Source: Bacillus sp. WMMC1349 (lineage in GTDB: Bacteria > Bacillota > Bacilli > Bacillales > Bacillaceae). From it: 64,000 nucleotides of DNA. Under the pieces are notes generated by a model. That model searched no databases, was not told where the DNA came from, and saw nothing but the letters and a program-made list of their open reading frames with translations. The position numbers were made by a program, and so were the translations under genes. The first letter of the stretch is position 1. Every line of letters starts with the position of its first letter. The stretch covers positions 3,380,501 through 3,444,500 of the forward strand of contig NZ_JABJUQ010000007.1 in assembly GCF_013155385.1 (NCBI RefSeq), given 5' to 3'. This document shows, one piece after another, positions 9,009 through 16,931 of this stretch.

Positions 9009-9956
9009 CTATTTGATCTTATTTTTCTTCATGTACTCAAGAACAGTTTGATATTCTTTATTTGCATCACTAAACATCGCATAGTTTTTCGCTGTCCCAA
9101 ACCATTCTAAGGTCGAAGAAAGTCTTCCTTTCAGACTGTTTACCACATCAGTTTGGGTAACAGGTAACAGTTCGCCTTGTTGTAATGAGCGCTCAATCGC
9201 TTGATCTGACGCATCACTAATGAGCTGTTCTAAATCAGCTCCAGAAAAATGAGCTGTCGCTTTAGCAATTTCTTCAATTGCGATCTTTTCTTGCGGTTTG
9301 TTTAACAGTTTTAATTTTAAAATTTCAATTCGTTCCTCTTCTGTTGGAGGCGGTAAAAAGATCATTTTATTAAATCGGCCTGGACGGCGTAAAGCTGGGT
9401 CTAAATACCATGGTGTATTAGTAGCGCCAATCACATATACTCCATCATTAAAAGATCCTAAACCATCTAATTCGACTAACAATTGATTAACCAACACTCT
9501 ATCATGATGCTGACTCATTCCTTGACGATTTCCGCCAATGGAATCCATCTCATCAATAAACAGGACACATGGACTGTTTTCACGGGCTTTCTCAAAAATA
9601 TCGTGCAAATTATGTTCACTTTCACCTACATACATAGACAAAATCGCCTGAAGTTCGAGATGAATGAAATTAGCTTGAATTTCACCAGCAATTGCCTTTG
9701 CGATAAATGTTTTTCCACATCCTGGCGGTCCAAACAACAAGAGACTTCCTCCAGTTGCTTTGCCAAACGCTTTAAAGTATTCAGGGTTTTGCAATGGTAA
9801 AATAAAGTCCATTTTAATTTTCTTCTTCACATCTTCTAAACCGCCGACATCAGCAAATGTTTCACAAGGCTGTTCGGTTTCAGACAAAGTATGTTTATGT
9901 TGGTCAAATTGAATCACTTTCACTTTTGCACGTTTTTCTGTATCATCTTTTTTCAT
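9009..9956 (-). CDS. AAA+ ATPase (Cdc48/Vps4-like single ring module)
   Basis: A 315-aa protein with one AAA domain of the classic clade: Walker A GPPGCGKT at residues 76-83, Walker B VLFIDEMD at 131-138, sensor-1 GATN at 177-180, and paired arginine fingers in [10 protein letters not shown] at 186-195. A helical lid with [18 protein letters not shown] follows. The first ~30 residues are charged and contain no recognisable adaptor domain. Such ATPases unfold or disassemble protein complexes. The start has AAGGAG at 7 nt. The gene lies 10 bp downstream of a small membrane protein and a TPR membrane protein, which are candidates for its recruiting partners. I know of no named B. subtilis counterpart at this position. 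Confidence 0.85.
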   Translation of the reverse strand: MKKDDTEKRAKVKVIQFDQHKHTLSETEQPCETFADVGGLEDVKKKIKMDFILPLQNPEYFKAFGKATGGSLLLFGPPGCGKTFIAKAIAGEIQANFIHLELQAILSMYVGESEHNLHDIFEKARENSPCVLFIDEMDSIGGNRQGMSQHHDRVLVNQLLVELDGLGSFNDGVYVIGATNTPWYLDPALRRPGRFNKMIFLPPPTEEERIEILKLKLLNKPQEKIAIEEIAKATAHFSGADLEQLISDASDQAIERSLQQGELLPVTQTDVVNSLKGRLSSTLEWFGTAKNYAMFSDANKEYQTVLEYMKKNKIK

Positions 9957-9966
9957 AAAAATCTCC

Positions 9967-10620
9967 TTATCTACCAGTTAGCAATCTCTGAATAATCTTA
10001 AATTTTGTTTGCGATCCAACTTTATCATCATATTGGTTTGCTAATTCCGCTTCATCACTTTGTTTTATTCCGCTGCGTTCAATATGTATTCCTTGTTGTT
10101 TAAGCAATTCATCTAATTTAACCGCATGTTCATAAAAATCATCAGACATGGTGAAACTGACTTTGTTTCCATTCTTTAATTCAAGATCATAATCGAGCAT
10201 AAACGTGCCTGTTATCCTTTTGTGATAATTGGCATCAACAGAAACAATGTCTTTTATCGTGTAATGATTTGTAATGGAAAGCCACCCATCTCTTACGTAC
10301 ATATCATTTTTTTTAACCTCTTGATATTGAAACATGCCATTCCATAATAAAATGATTCCTACAACAAACAAGATTCTCGAAAAAGGCAGAAACCGGCTCC
10401 CTTTCTTTACTGTTTGAAGCGCAAACGGCATTAAAAAGAAAACTAAAAAAAGATAATAAAATTTAAATGGATCAGAACTAAAAAACAGACGATCAGAACT
10501 AGCTAATAGGCTTATTTGCAGTTTTTCATATAGTTGATAAAAAAGTAGGGCTGCTAAAAAACATAATCCACACCAAACCAATAAAATGATGAACCCCGAT
10601 AAATCTATACTTTTTCTCAT
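9967..10620 (-). CDS. membrane protein paired with TPR protein, copy 1
   Basis: A 217-aa protein with three predicted membrane segments (about residues 9-28, 48-67 and 78-96) and a cytoplasmic-looking beta-rich C-terminal half that resembles a PH-like fold. It shares blocks such as ASSDRL-F-SSDPFKFYYLFL, IHIERSGIKQSD and KVGSQTKF with the copy at 11959-12666, while the segments between diverge. The ATG at 10620 follows GGGAAGAGAG. It begins 13 bp after the TPR gene ends and is followed by the AAA+ ATPase gene 10 bp on, so the three are probably one transcript. No family is recognised with confidence. Confidence 0.75.
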   Translation of the reverse strand: MRKSIDLSGFIILLVWCGLCFLAALLFYQLYEKLQISLLASSDRLFFSSDPFKFYYLFLVFFLMPFALQTVKKGSRFLPFSRILFVVGIILLWNGMFQYQEVKKNDMYVRDGWLSITNHYTIKDIVSVDANYHKRITGTFMLDYDLELKNGNKVSFTMSDDFYEHAVKLDELLKQQGIHIERSGIKQSDEAELANQYDDKVGSQTKFKIIQRLLTGR

Positions 10621-10633
10621 ACTTCTCTCTTCC

Positions 10634-11599
10634 CTAAAATATCCAACGGATAAATAAAATAGATATAACAAGTAAAATGAGCAAATAACAACCAGCTAGA
10701 ATGCACCCTGAATTGGGTTCCATTTGTTCAGGCATTTTTCTCTTGACCAACGGACCCGCTATATATTGCAAAACATGAGGTGTTCCGTATATTAGAATTA
10801 AATAGGGAAATATCAAGATTTTTAATATAAATGTAGCAACGATTAGGAGTGACCAAAATAATTTTCGATGTTTGAACCGTAATTTTTCATGGAAACGTTT
10901 GATCTTTAAAGGGTATTTCATAAACCAAATATTAATTCCCATAAAAAACATTAAATTATTTACAAGCCTTTGATTGTTTGGGTCTAACTTTATGGCTGCT
11001 TTGTTTAAATCTAAAGCTTGTGAAAAATCACCTCTATAAAAAGCTGCTCTAGCGGTTATTCCAAATATTTGGCTGTCTTCAATGTTTTGAGCAAGCGCCC
11101 TGTCCGAATACTCCTTAGACAAATGATCCTCATAGGAAAATGCTAGAATTTCACTATAGATAGCAAGGGAAGACGAATCGTTTGGCTCCATTTCGAGCGC
11201 TTTTTCAATATAAAAACGAGCTTTTTCATATTCCTGTTTATTTTTTAGTAAATAATATCCATACAGATAATATGGATAGTAACTTTCAGGATATTGAGAT
11301 ATTAATATTTTATTTGTCTCTAAATATTGATCAAACATGTCTGTTGCATAATATGCATACATTAAAAGAGTCAGAGCATCTTCATTTATTGGATCATATG
11401 TCACTGCTTTTTTGGCAAACTGGATTACTTTTTTATATTCATCTGCATCATAATATATCCTAGAAAGCAAAAAATAACCTTCATATGAATCCGGATAGTA
11501 GGCCAAAAACTGCTCTGCTGCTTTAACAGCATCATCAGTTCTTCCCCAGTTAGAAAGCTGCAATGCTTTCTCATACATTATATCCATTTGATCTTCCAA
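10634..11599 (-). CDS. TPR-repeat membrane protein, copy 1
   Basis: A 321-aa protein. Tetratricopeptide-type helical repeats fill residues 5-225 (NWGRTDDAVKAAEQFLAYYP, KARFYIEKALEMEPND, YRGDFSQALDLNKAAIKLDP). Hydrophobic segments at about 245-270 and 297-320 anchor it in the membrane, leaving the TPR domain on the cytoplasmic side by inference. The start is TTG at 11599: GGTGAGG lies 7 nt upstream, and the same TTG context occurs in copy 2. It carries its own conserved promoter and heads the copy 1-ATPase-ywqG cluster. It probably acts as the scaffold or substrate receptor for the neighbouring AAA+ ATPase. Confidence 0.8.
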   Translation of the reverse strand: MEDQMDIMYEKALQLSNWGRTDDAVKAAEQFLAYYPDSYEGYFLLSRIYYDADEYKKVIQFAKKAVTYDPINEDALTLLMYAYYATDMFDQYLETNKILISQYPESYYPYYLYGYYLLKNKQEYEKARFYIEKALEMEPNDSSSLAIYSEILAFSYEDHLSKEYSDRALAQNIEDSQIFGITARAAFYRGDFSQALDLNKAAIKLDPNNQRLVNNLMFFMGINIWFMKYPLKIKRFHEKLRFKHRKLFWSLLIVATFILKILIFPYLILIYGTPHVLQYIAGPLVKRKMPEQMEPNSGCILAGCYLLILLVISILFIRWIF

Positions 11600-11958
11600 A
11601 GTATTTCCTCACCTATTTCCTTAAAACTAATGACAAAGTCCTTATCGCAATAGTTAAATAGTAGCAAAGTGAGTGATGACATACAATAATCCAAAAGTAA
11701 CAGGAAAAATGATCTATATGTGTTGCATAGGGTGTTTTTGCATTCGGAATATTTCCTATTCTGCCAGTTTTCGAAACATTTTCTGCCCCTGCTTCTTTTT
11801 CCTAATCTCTTCACCATTGAATGGAACATTAAATGGATTCGATATTAGCTCAATCTAGTTTCATTTATTGATCAGTAAAATTTTAGTTTCCCATAGTTAA
11901 ACATGGCGCTCAGCCACACCTTGTCGGGTGTATGACGAACGTATCAAATGCGAAGCGG
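11600..11958. other. 359-bp gap between the duplicated cassettes
   Basis: The part next to copy 1 (11600-11722) is a repeat of the sequence upstream of copy 2 and carries the promoter. The remainder (11723-11958) shows no gene I can support. A weak hairpin, ACACC TTGTC GGGTGT near 11910-11930, may end the copy 2 transcript, but it lacks a T run. Confidence 0.6.
11658..11686 (-). promoter_or_regulatory. promoter of TPR copy 1
   Basis: TTGTAT (11681-11686), 17 bp, TACTAT (11658-11663) on the minus strand. The same arrangement is conserved upstream of copy 2, which supports function. Confidence 0.65.
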
Positions 11959-12666
11959 TTAATTTTTGCGTATATGTTGTAGCGGCTTAATTTTAAAAAT
12001 CTCTTTATCCGTTAACAATTTTTGAATAATATCAAACTTTGTTTGTGATCCAACTTTATCAAAATACCTTTTGATCAAATCATCTAGGTCACTTTGTTTA
12101 ATTCCGCTTCGTTCGATATGTATTCCTTGTTTTAGTAGAAACCCATCTAATTGGGCGGCTTTTTCAAAAAATTCAATAGACCTGGCTGTACTGACTTCAT
12201 TGCCATCCTTTAACTCGAGATCATAATGGATCACAAATGGATCTGTTAGCTCTTCTTTGTAATTGGCATGAACAGACGTAATATCCTTGATATTGTACTG
12301 TTTAGTACTGGAAAATAACCCGTCTCTTATAGAAATAGCGTCTCTTTGAACCTCTTGATACTGAAAAAAATCATTGCAAAATAATGAGACTGCCACAACA
12401 AACAGAATGAACGAGACTGGCAGCTGAGATCGGTCACCTCTCTTAAACTTGCGAATGGCATACGGTATACAAAAGAAACTTAAAAATAGATAGTAGAATT
12501 TAAATGGATCAGAACTAAAAACAAGACGATCAGAACTTGCAAATAGACTGATCTGTAGTTCTGCCAATTTTTGATCAAAAAACTTAGCTACGTAAAAACT
12601 GATTACACCATATACCAAAAACATAAAGATGTCATATAAACTTATATCTTCTTCCACTACTCCCAT
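11959..12666 (-). CDS. membrane protein paired with TPR protein, copy 2
   Basis: A 235-aa paralogue of the protein at 9967-10620, with the same three N-terminal membrane segments and a soluble C-terminal domain. Conserved islands include SLFASSDRLVFSSDPFKFYY, SVHANY, YDLELKDGNEVS and IHIERSGIKQSD. It has a C-terminal extension (KEIFKIKPLQHIRKN) that copy 1 lacks, caused by a different stop position. The ATG at 12666 lies close to AAGAGG; a GTG three codons later is an alternative. It sits 24 bp after TPR copy 2 and is not followed by an ATPase gene of its own. Confidence 0.75.
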   Translation of the reverse strand: MGVVEEDISLYDIFMFLVYGVISFYVAKFFDQKLAELQISLFASSDRLVFSSDPFKFYYLFLSFFCIPYAIRKFKRGDRSQLPVSFILFVVAVSLFCNDFFQYQEVQRDAISIRDGLFSSTKQYNIKDITSVHANYKEELTDPFVIHYDLELKDGNEVSTARSIEFFEKAAQLDGFLLKQGIHIERSGIKQSDLDDLIKRYFDKVGSQTKFDIIQKLLTDKEIFKIKPLQHIRKN

Positions 12667-12690
12667 TACCTCTTCTTTCTCAATTTTTCA

Positions 12691-13668
12691 CTAACTCTGA
12701 TTTAGCCAACGAAAAATGATAATGATACAAATGACGACAGCACAAAATATCAAATATCCAATTGGCAAAGAACCGCCCACGTTCGTTCTCATCTGTTCAG
12801 GCATTTTTTTCATTGCCAGCCTAACTGCTAAGCCGTGCAAAATATGCGGTGTACCGTATACGATAGCCAAATAAGGAAATATCAACAGTTTTAATATAAA
12901 TGTAGCAACAACTAGAAGCGGCCAAAATAAAATTGGCCGTTTAAGACGCAGTTTTTCATGAAAACGTCTGATTTTTAAAGGAAATCTCATAAACCATAAG
13001 TCACACATGGTATAGAGCATTAAATTAGATAAAAGCCCTTCGTCGTTTGGTTCTAGCTTAATCGCTGTCTTGTTTAATAGCAAAGCCTTTGAATAATCTC
13101 CTCTGTTATATGCTGAACTAGCCGCTGTTGCTAGCACCACATCATCTTCAGTGTATTGAGCGAGCGCCCTGTTTGAATACTCCTTAGATCGGGGATCCTC
13201 AAACAACAGGGCCAAAATATTACTATAGGTCATTAGTGTATATGGATCATCCGGTTCAATTTCAACAGCTTTTTCAATATAAAAACGGGCTTTTTCATAG
13301 TCCTGTTTAAAATCAGCTAGATAACTCGCATAGAAAGTATGTACACCCGGAATGTCGGGATACTCAGAAACGATAAATTCTGTTGTTTGTTCATATTCAT
13401 CAAACATTTCCAAAAAATAATATAAGATGGCTAAATGGGTCAATCCTTTATGATTGAGCGGATCGAATGATAAAGCTTTTTTGACAAACTCAATAGCTTT
13501 CTCAAATTCATTTGCGTTAAAATATATCTCAGAAAGCAAATAATAACCTTCATATGAATCCGGATAGTAGGCCAAAAACTGCTCTGCTGCCTTAACAGCA
13601 TCATCGGTTCTTCCCCAGTTTGAAAGCTGCAATGCTTTCTCATACATCATATCCATTTGATATTCCAA
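12691..13668 (-). CDS. TPR-repeat membrane protein, copy 2
   Basis: A 325-aa paralogue of the protein at 10634-11599. The first ~40 residues (YEKALQLSNWGRTDDAVKAA and following) are almost identical to copy 1, as are parts of the C-terminal membrane region (FPYL, YGTPH, KKMPEQM). The middle repeats differ much more. The TTG at 13668 is chosen as the start: GAGG lies 6 nt upstream, and the longer frame begins at a GTG that is itself part of the ribosome-binding site. Pairing with the membrane protein downstream mirrors copy 1, so the pair was duplicated as a unit. Confidence 0.8.
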   Translation of the reverse strand: MEYQMDMMYEKALQLSNWGRTDDAVKAAEQFLAYYPDSYEGYYLLSEIYFNANEFEKAIEFVKKALSFDPLNHKGLTHLAILYYFLEMFDEYEQTTEFIVSEYPDIPGVHTFYASYLADFKQDYEKARFYIEKAVEIEPDDPYTLMTYSNILALLFEDPRSKEYSNRALAQYTEDDVVLATAASSAYNRGDYSKALLLNKTAIKLEPNDEGLLSNLMLYTMCDLWFMRFPLKIRRFHEKLRLKRPILFWPLLVVATFILKLLIFPYLAIVYGTPHILHGLAVRLAMKKMPEQMRTNVGGSLPIGYLIFCAVVICIIIIFRWLNQS

Positions 13669-13724
13669 GTATTTCCTCACCTATTTTCTTAAACTGATGA
13701 TAAAGTCCTTATTACAATAGTTAA

Positions 13725-13753
13725 ATAGTAACAAATCAAATGATGACCTACAA
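13725..13753 (-). promoter_or_regulatory. promoter of TPR copy 2
   Basis: TTGTAG (13748-13753), 17 bp, TACTAT (13725-13730) on the minus strand, in a ~110-bp block that is nearly the same upstream of copy 1 (11600-11722). Confidence 0.65.
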
Positions 13754-13796
13754 TAAACCAAAAGTAACAGGAAAAATGATCTATATGTATAAATAA

Positions 13797-13822
13797 AGGC
13801 TGCCGACATTGTCAGGCAGCCC
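13797..13822 (-). terminator. terminator of glcR-ywpJ
   Basis: On the minus strand GGCTGCC TGACAATGTC GGCAGCC is followed by TTTATTTAT. Between it and ywpJ lie further dyads (GCGGA/TCCGC and CGTGCT/AGCACG), so this leader-like region is unusually structured for a 3' end. Confidence 0.75.
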
Positions 13823-13910
13823 GCGGATCAAGTCCGCTGCTTAAATCGTGCTCTCCCTAACGTTACGCTGTCTTTTCTTGACATGACGCCGAAATGAAGA
13901 GAAGCACGAG

Positions 13911-14795
13911 TTAAACCAAGTTTACAGTTTGTTTTTGTTTGATGATCTGGTGTATTATATGTGCCACACCATTTTCATCGTTTGTCAGTGTCACATCATC
14001 GGCAAGCTCTTTAATCTCCTTGCAGGCATTACCCATGGCAAAGCTTTTACCTGCTATTTTCAGCATCGAACAATCGTTTAGACTGTCACCGACAGTTGCC
14101 GTTTCCTCGAGTGGAATCCCGAGTTTTTGAGAAAGCCTTTTAAGAGCCAACCCTTTTGATGCTTGCAGATGCTCCAATTCAAAATTGTGTTCAGAAGAGG
14201 TGACAAGTGTGACATCTTCTGCCCCTTTAAATCGTTGCCTGCCTTTTTCAAGTTTTTCTTTCTGAAAAGAAAAAACCAATATGTTGTATATATTGACATG
14301 TCGGTTTGGTTGAAACAATTCGTGGTAGGAGCGGATGAATGAAAACCCATGCTGGCTGAATTGCTGTTTGGCAGCATGCTCCAACCTTGAAAGATCAACA
14401 TCTGGATTGGCACTTCTTAAACGGTCTAATTCGATTGCAATCAGTTCTCTGCCATTGTTAGGTGTGAAGATTGCTTGATCACTGAATACCTCATAATAAT
14501 AATCTTCTTTTTCAATCCACTCAAGTATTCCTGCTGCTTTTTCCCGTTCGAGTGGAATATTGTGATAAAGCGATCCCTCAGGATCGTGGATCACGGCTCC
14601 ATTCGCACTAATGATCCAGGTTTTGATACCAGCTGATTGAAAAATTTTCTGCACATCAAAAGAAGCTCTTCCAGTGGCAATCACTACTTCTATTCCATTT
14701 TCTTGGGCTTTTTTAATTGCCGCAATACTCTCCTTCGTCAGTTTGCTGTCACTGTTTAATAAAGTTCCATCCAAATCTGTTGCTATCATTCTCAT
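13911..14795 (-). CDS. ywpJ: HAD-superfamily (Cof-type) phosphatase
   Basis: A 294-aa haloacid-dehalogenase phosphatase of the Cof/YwpJ type. Motif I is DLDGTLLNSD (catalytic aspartates near residues 7 and 9), motif II IATGRAS, and motif IV GDSLNDCSML near residue 240, with a C2-type cap between. Such enzymes dephosphorylate sugar phosphates or small metabolites; the B. subtilis protein has broad substrate range. It follows glcR by 15 bp and both are probably cotranscribed, with a strong terminator downstream. Confidence 0.9.
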   Translation of the reverse strand: MRMIATDLDGTLLNSDSKLTKESIAAIKKAQENGIEVVIATGRASFDVQKIFQSAGIKTWIISANGAVIHDPEGSLYHNIPLEREKAAGILEWIEKEDYYYEVFSDQAIFTPNNGRELIAIELDRLRSANPDVDLSRLEHAAKQQFSQHGFSFIRSYHELFQPNRHVNIYNILVFSFQKEKLEKGRQRFKGAEDVTLVTSSEHNFELEHLQASKGLALKRLSQKLGIPLEETATVGDSLNDCSMLKIAGKSFAMGNACKEIKELADDVTLTNDENGVAHIIHQIIKQKQTVNLV

Positions 14796-14810
14796 GAGCT
14801 GTTTCCTCCT

Positions 14811-15578
14811 CTAACATTCTTGTTCCGCGACAAGTATGTCGACCCCGTGTTGATCAAGGAGTCTGCGAAACTTTTCTTCAGGTAGCCGATCTGTTATGAG
14901 TAGATCAATATCACTTAATTCGGCATAGCGGTAAAAATTAGTCCGTCCCAATTTTGAGTGATCAGCAAGCGCAATCACTTGTTTTGCTTGAGCAATGATT
15001 TTTTTTTTGACTAGCCCATCCTCCTCATGTGCAATCGTCAAGCCTTGTTCAGATATTCCAACAACACCAATTAATGCTTTATCTACTTGATAACATGATA
15101 ATTTTTCAATCACAGAAGCCCCATATAAAAAACGATGCTGTTTTTGAAGCTTGCCACCAAGAAGATGTATATCAACCCCTTCTTTGGCTGAGAGAACATC
15201 TGCCTGATGAATTGAATTTGTAATCACTGTGCATTTAACATCAGGAAAATGCTCGGCACAAGCTTGAACTGTTGTAGAAGCATCTAAAATGAGGCGGTCA
15301 CCTTCTCTAATTAACGTGGTCGCAACCTTTCCGATCTTGTTTTTCTCTTCAGAAACCATGCTTAGTCTATGAGAATAATCCTTAATCTCATCATGTATGG
15401 AAGGTAGAATAGCTCCTCCTCTCGTCCGAATAATTGCCCCCTGCTCTTGAAGCCGGACGAGATCACGTCTCGCAGTATCTCTAGAAACTTGATATAGAGA
15501 ACAGATTTGTTCAACAGAAATCCGTTTATGTTCCTTTAAATAGTCGATAATGGCAATTAACCTTTCCTCTTGATACAC
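14811..15578 (-). CDS. glcR: DeoR-family sugar-phosphate sensing repressor GlcR
   Basis: A 255-aa DeoR-type regulator. The N-terminal HTH is at about residues 5-55 (RISVEQICSLYQVSRDTARR and ARRDL). The C-terminal ISO-type effector domain carries DASTTVQACAEH, GGKL and IGVVGISEQGLTIAHEED. The start is GTG at 15578: AAGGA lies 9 nt upstream and the protein then begins (M)YQEERL, as in the B. subtilis protein I remember. A longer ATG frame would run into the promoter region. The promoter upstream contains three copies of TTATAAGT, which may be its own operators. Confidence 0.92.
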   Translation of the reverse strand: MYQEERLIAIIDYLKEHKRISVEQICSLYQVSRDTARRDLVRLQEQGAIIRTRGGAILPSIHDEIKDYSHRLSMVSEEKNKIGKVATTLIREGDRLILDASTTVQACAEHFPDVKCTVITNSIHQADVLSAKEGVDIHLLGGKLQKQHRFLYGASVIEKLSCYQVDKALIGVVGISEQGLTIAHEEDGLVKKKIIAQAKQVIALADHSKLGRTNFYRYAELSDIDLLITDRLPEEKFRRLLDQHGVDILVAEQEC

Positions 15579-15624
15579 GTCATCATTTCCTTTGTTTTTA
15601 AGTAATCTCACTCATTTATAAGTA

Positions 15625-15653
15625 ATTATAAGTTTATACAACTAAAATAGCAA
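15625..15653 (-). promoter_or_regulatory. glcR promoter with TTATAAGT repeats
   Basis: TTGCTA (15648-15653), 17 bp, TATAAT (15625-15630) on the minus strand. In the plus orientation TTATAAGT occurs at 15616-15623, 15626-15633 and 15658-15665, bracketing and overlapping the -10. DeoR-family proteins typically bind short direct repeats like these, so autorepression is a reasonable inference. Confidence 0.7.
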
Positions 15654-15677
15654 GTATTTATAAGTTATTTTAAGCAA

Positions 15678-15722
15678 AAAAGCCTGAGAGCTGGATGATG
15701 CACTACAGCTGAACTCAGGCTA
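15678..15722 (-). terminator. terminator of the sorbitol operon
   Basis: On the minus strand AGCCTGAG and CTCAGGCT with inner CAGCT/AGCTG arms form a long hairpin followed by TTTTTTGC, just after srlD. Confidence 0.85.
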
Positions 15723-15739
15723 TTCACTCATATATGATG

Positions 15740-16525
15740 TTAATGCATGACCTGTCCACCGGTCACATTAATTGATTGCCCCGTCATATAAGATGCTTGA
15801 TCAGAAGCGTAAAATAAGATCGCATTTGCAATATCATCGTACGTACATCCTCGTCCTAGCGGAACTTTCTCTGTATAAACACGTTCCACTTCGTTTTCTG
15901 GGATACCGAGTTTTTTTGCGTATTGCGGAATTAAGCTTTGAAACATTGGTGATTTTAATAGATTTCCCGGCATAATACTGTTGACACGAATATTGTGTTC
16001 AGCAAGATCAAGTGCAAGACTTTGGGTTAAGCCGACACCGCCAAACTTTGAAGCTGAATAAGCTGTATTATGCTTGCTACCGACTTTTCCTGATTTTGAG
16101 TTCACTTGAATAATTGAACCGCCGCCTTGTTCAATCATGACTTTTGCAGCTTCTTTTGCACAAAGAAAGTACCCGGTCAGATTAACATCAATTGTCTGTT
16201 CCCAGTCTTGCAAGTGAAAATCGATCACTTTATTGCTTTTTGCGATTCCTGCGTTATAAACCATGACATCAATTGTCTTAAACTCGGTAACGGTTTGCAT
16301 CATCATGTCCTTGACATCTTCTTCTTTCGTAAAATCAGTTATTAGTGCTAACGTTTTCCTTCCATATCTTTTAGCCGCTTGAGCAGCTGTTTTTTTAGCA
16401 TTTTCACCGTTGATATCTGCAATTGCAAGATCATATCCTGCTTCTGCCATTCGATAACAGAGCGCTTCTCCGAGACTTTGGCCGCCTCCGCATATTAATG
16501 CTGTTTTACCTTTATTGCTTTCCAT
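15740..16525 (-). CDS. srlD: sorbitol-6-phosphate 2-dehydrogenase
   Basis: A 261-aa short-chain dehydrogenase that oxidises D-sorbitol 6-phosphate to fructose 6-phosphate with NAD. It shows the Rossmann motif GGGQSLGEA (residues 13-21), the active-site YSASKFGG (Tyr-x-x-x-Lys) and the near-diagnostic blocks NSKSGKVGSKHN and ASYMTGQSINVTGGQVM shared with enterobacterial SrlD. It is the last gene of the operon that begins with the SorC-type regulator. Classical SDR length. The close match to the enteric enzyme rather than to the zinc-dependent GutB of B. subtilis marks this as the PTS route for sorbitol. Confidence 0.95.
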   Translation of the reverse strand: MESNKGKTALICGGGQSLGEALCYRMAEAGYDLAIADINGENAKKTAAQAAKRYGRKTLALITDFTKEEDVKDMMMQTVTEFKTIDVMVYNAGIAKSNKVIDFHLQDWEQTIDVNLTGYFLCAKEAAKVMIEQGGGSIIQVNSKSGKVGSKHNTAYSASKFGGVGLTQSLALDLAEHNIRVNSIMPGNLLKSPMFQSLIPQYAKKLGIPENEVERVYTEKVPLGRGCTYDDIANAILFYASDQASYMTGQSINVTGGQVMH

Positions 16526-16543
16526 ATCGAACTCACTCCTACA

Positions 16544-16906
16544 TCATCTTTTAATTTGAATACGATCTCCAACAAAAACTTCAGGTAGTTCTTTCTCTTC
16601 AAGATATAACGTGCCCGGAAGTTCAGCGAATTGTGAGCCATCAAACTTTAGTGTAATGTGTCCAAGACGTTCCAAGTTGTTTGTCACAGCATCTCCAACA
16701 GCAGTTACTTTGTACGATTTCCCGTCAACTAAAAGTTCATCGCCTTCCTTGAAGCTGTCTTCAACAGGTTGGACATCAATGGATAAACAGTAATCTTTTA
16801 ATTCTTCCGGCGCCCCATCACCGAATAAGATAAGCATTTTTTCCTCTGTAAAAGCGGATGCAAATGCTCCGATCTTATTTATTTTTGTTTGAAATAACAT
16901 CGCCAT
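16544..16906 (-). CDS. srlB: PTS glucitol/sorbitol-specific IIA component, lacking the usual His
   Basis: A 120-aa protein of the glucitol IIA family: MLILFGDGAPEELKDYC, AVGDAVTNNLERLGHITLKF and ELPGTLYL align with E. coli SrlB. IIA should accept phosphate from HPr on a histidine (His-43 in the E. coli protein, in YCFIHCHG). The equivalent stretch here reads YCLSIDVQ, with no histidine; the only other His (in RLGHITL) is structural in the family. Either the protein is inactive as a phosphocarrier, another IIA serves the operon, or chemistry has shifted. It lies between srlE and srlD, 18-25 bp from each. Confidence 0.88.
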   Translation of the reverse strand: MAMLFQTKINKIGAFASAFTEEKMLILFGDGAPEELKDYCLSIDVQPVEDSFKEGDELLVDGKSYKVTAVGDAVTNNLERLGHITLKFDGSQFAELPGTLYLEEKELPEVFVGDRIQIKR

Positions 16907-16931
16907 GGTTTGTTTCCTCCCCTAAAAATAC

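Noticed and set aside
11578..11829. An 83-codon minus-strand frame ahead of TPR copy 1
   Set aside because: It reads through the TPR promoter, overlaps the TPR start in another frame and has no recognisable family; the homologous region before copy 2 does not preserve it.
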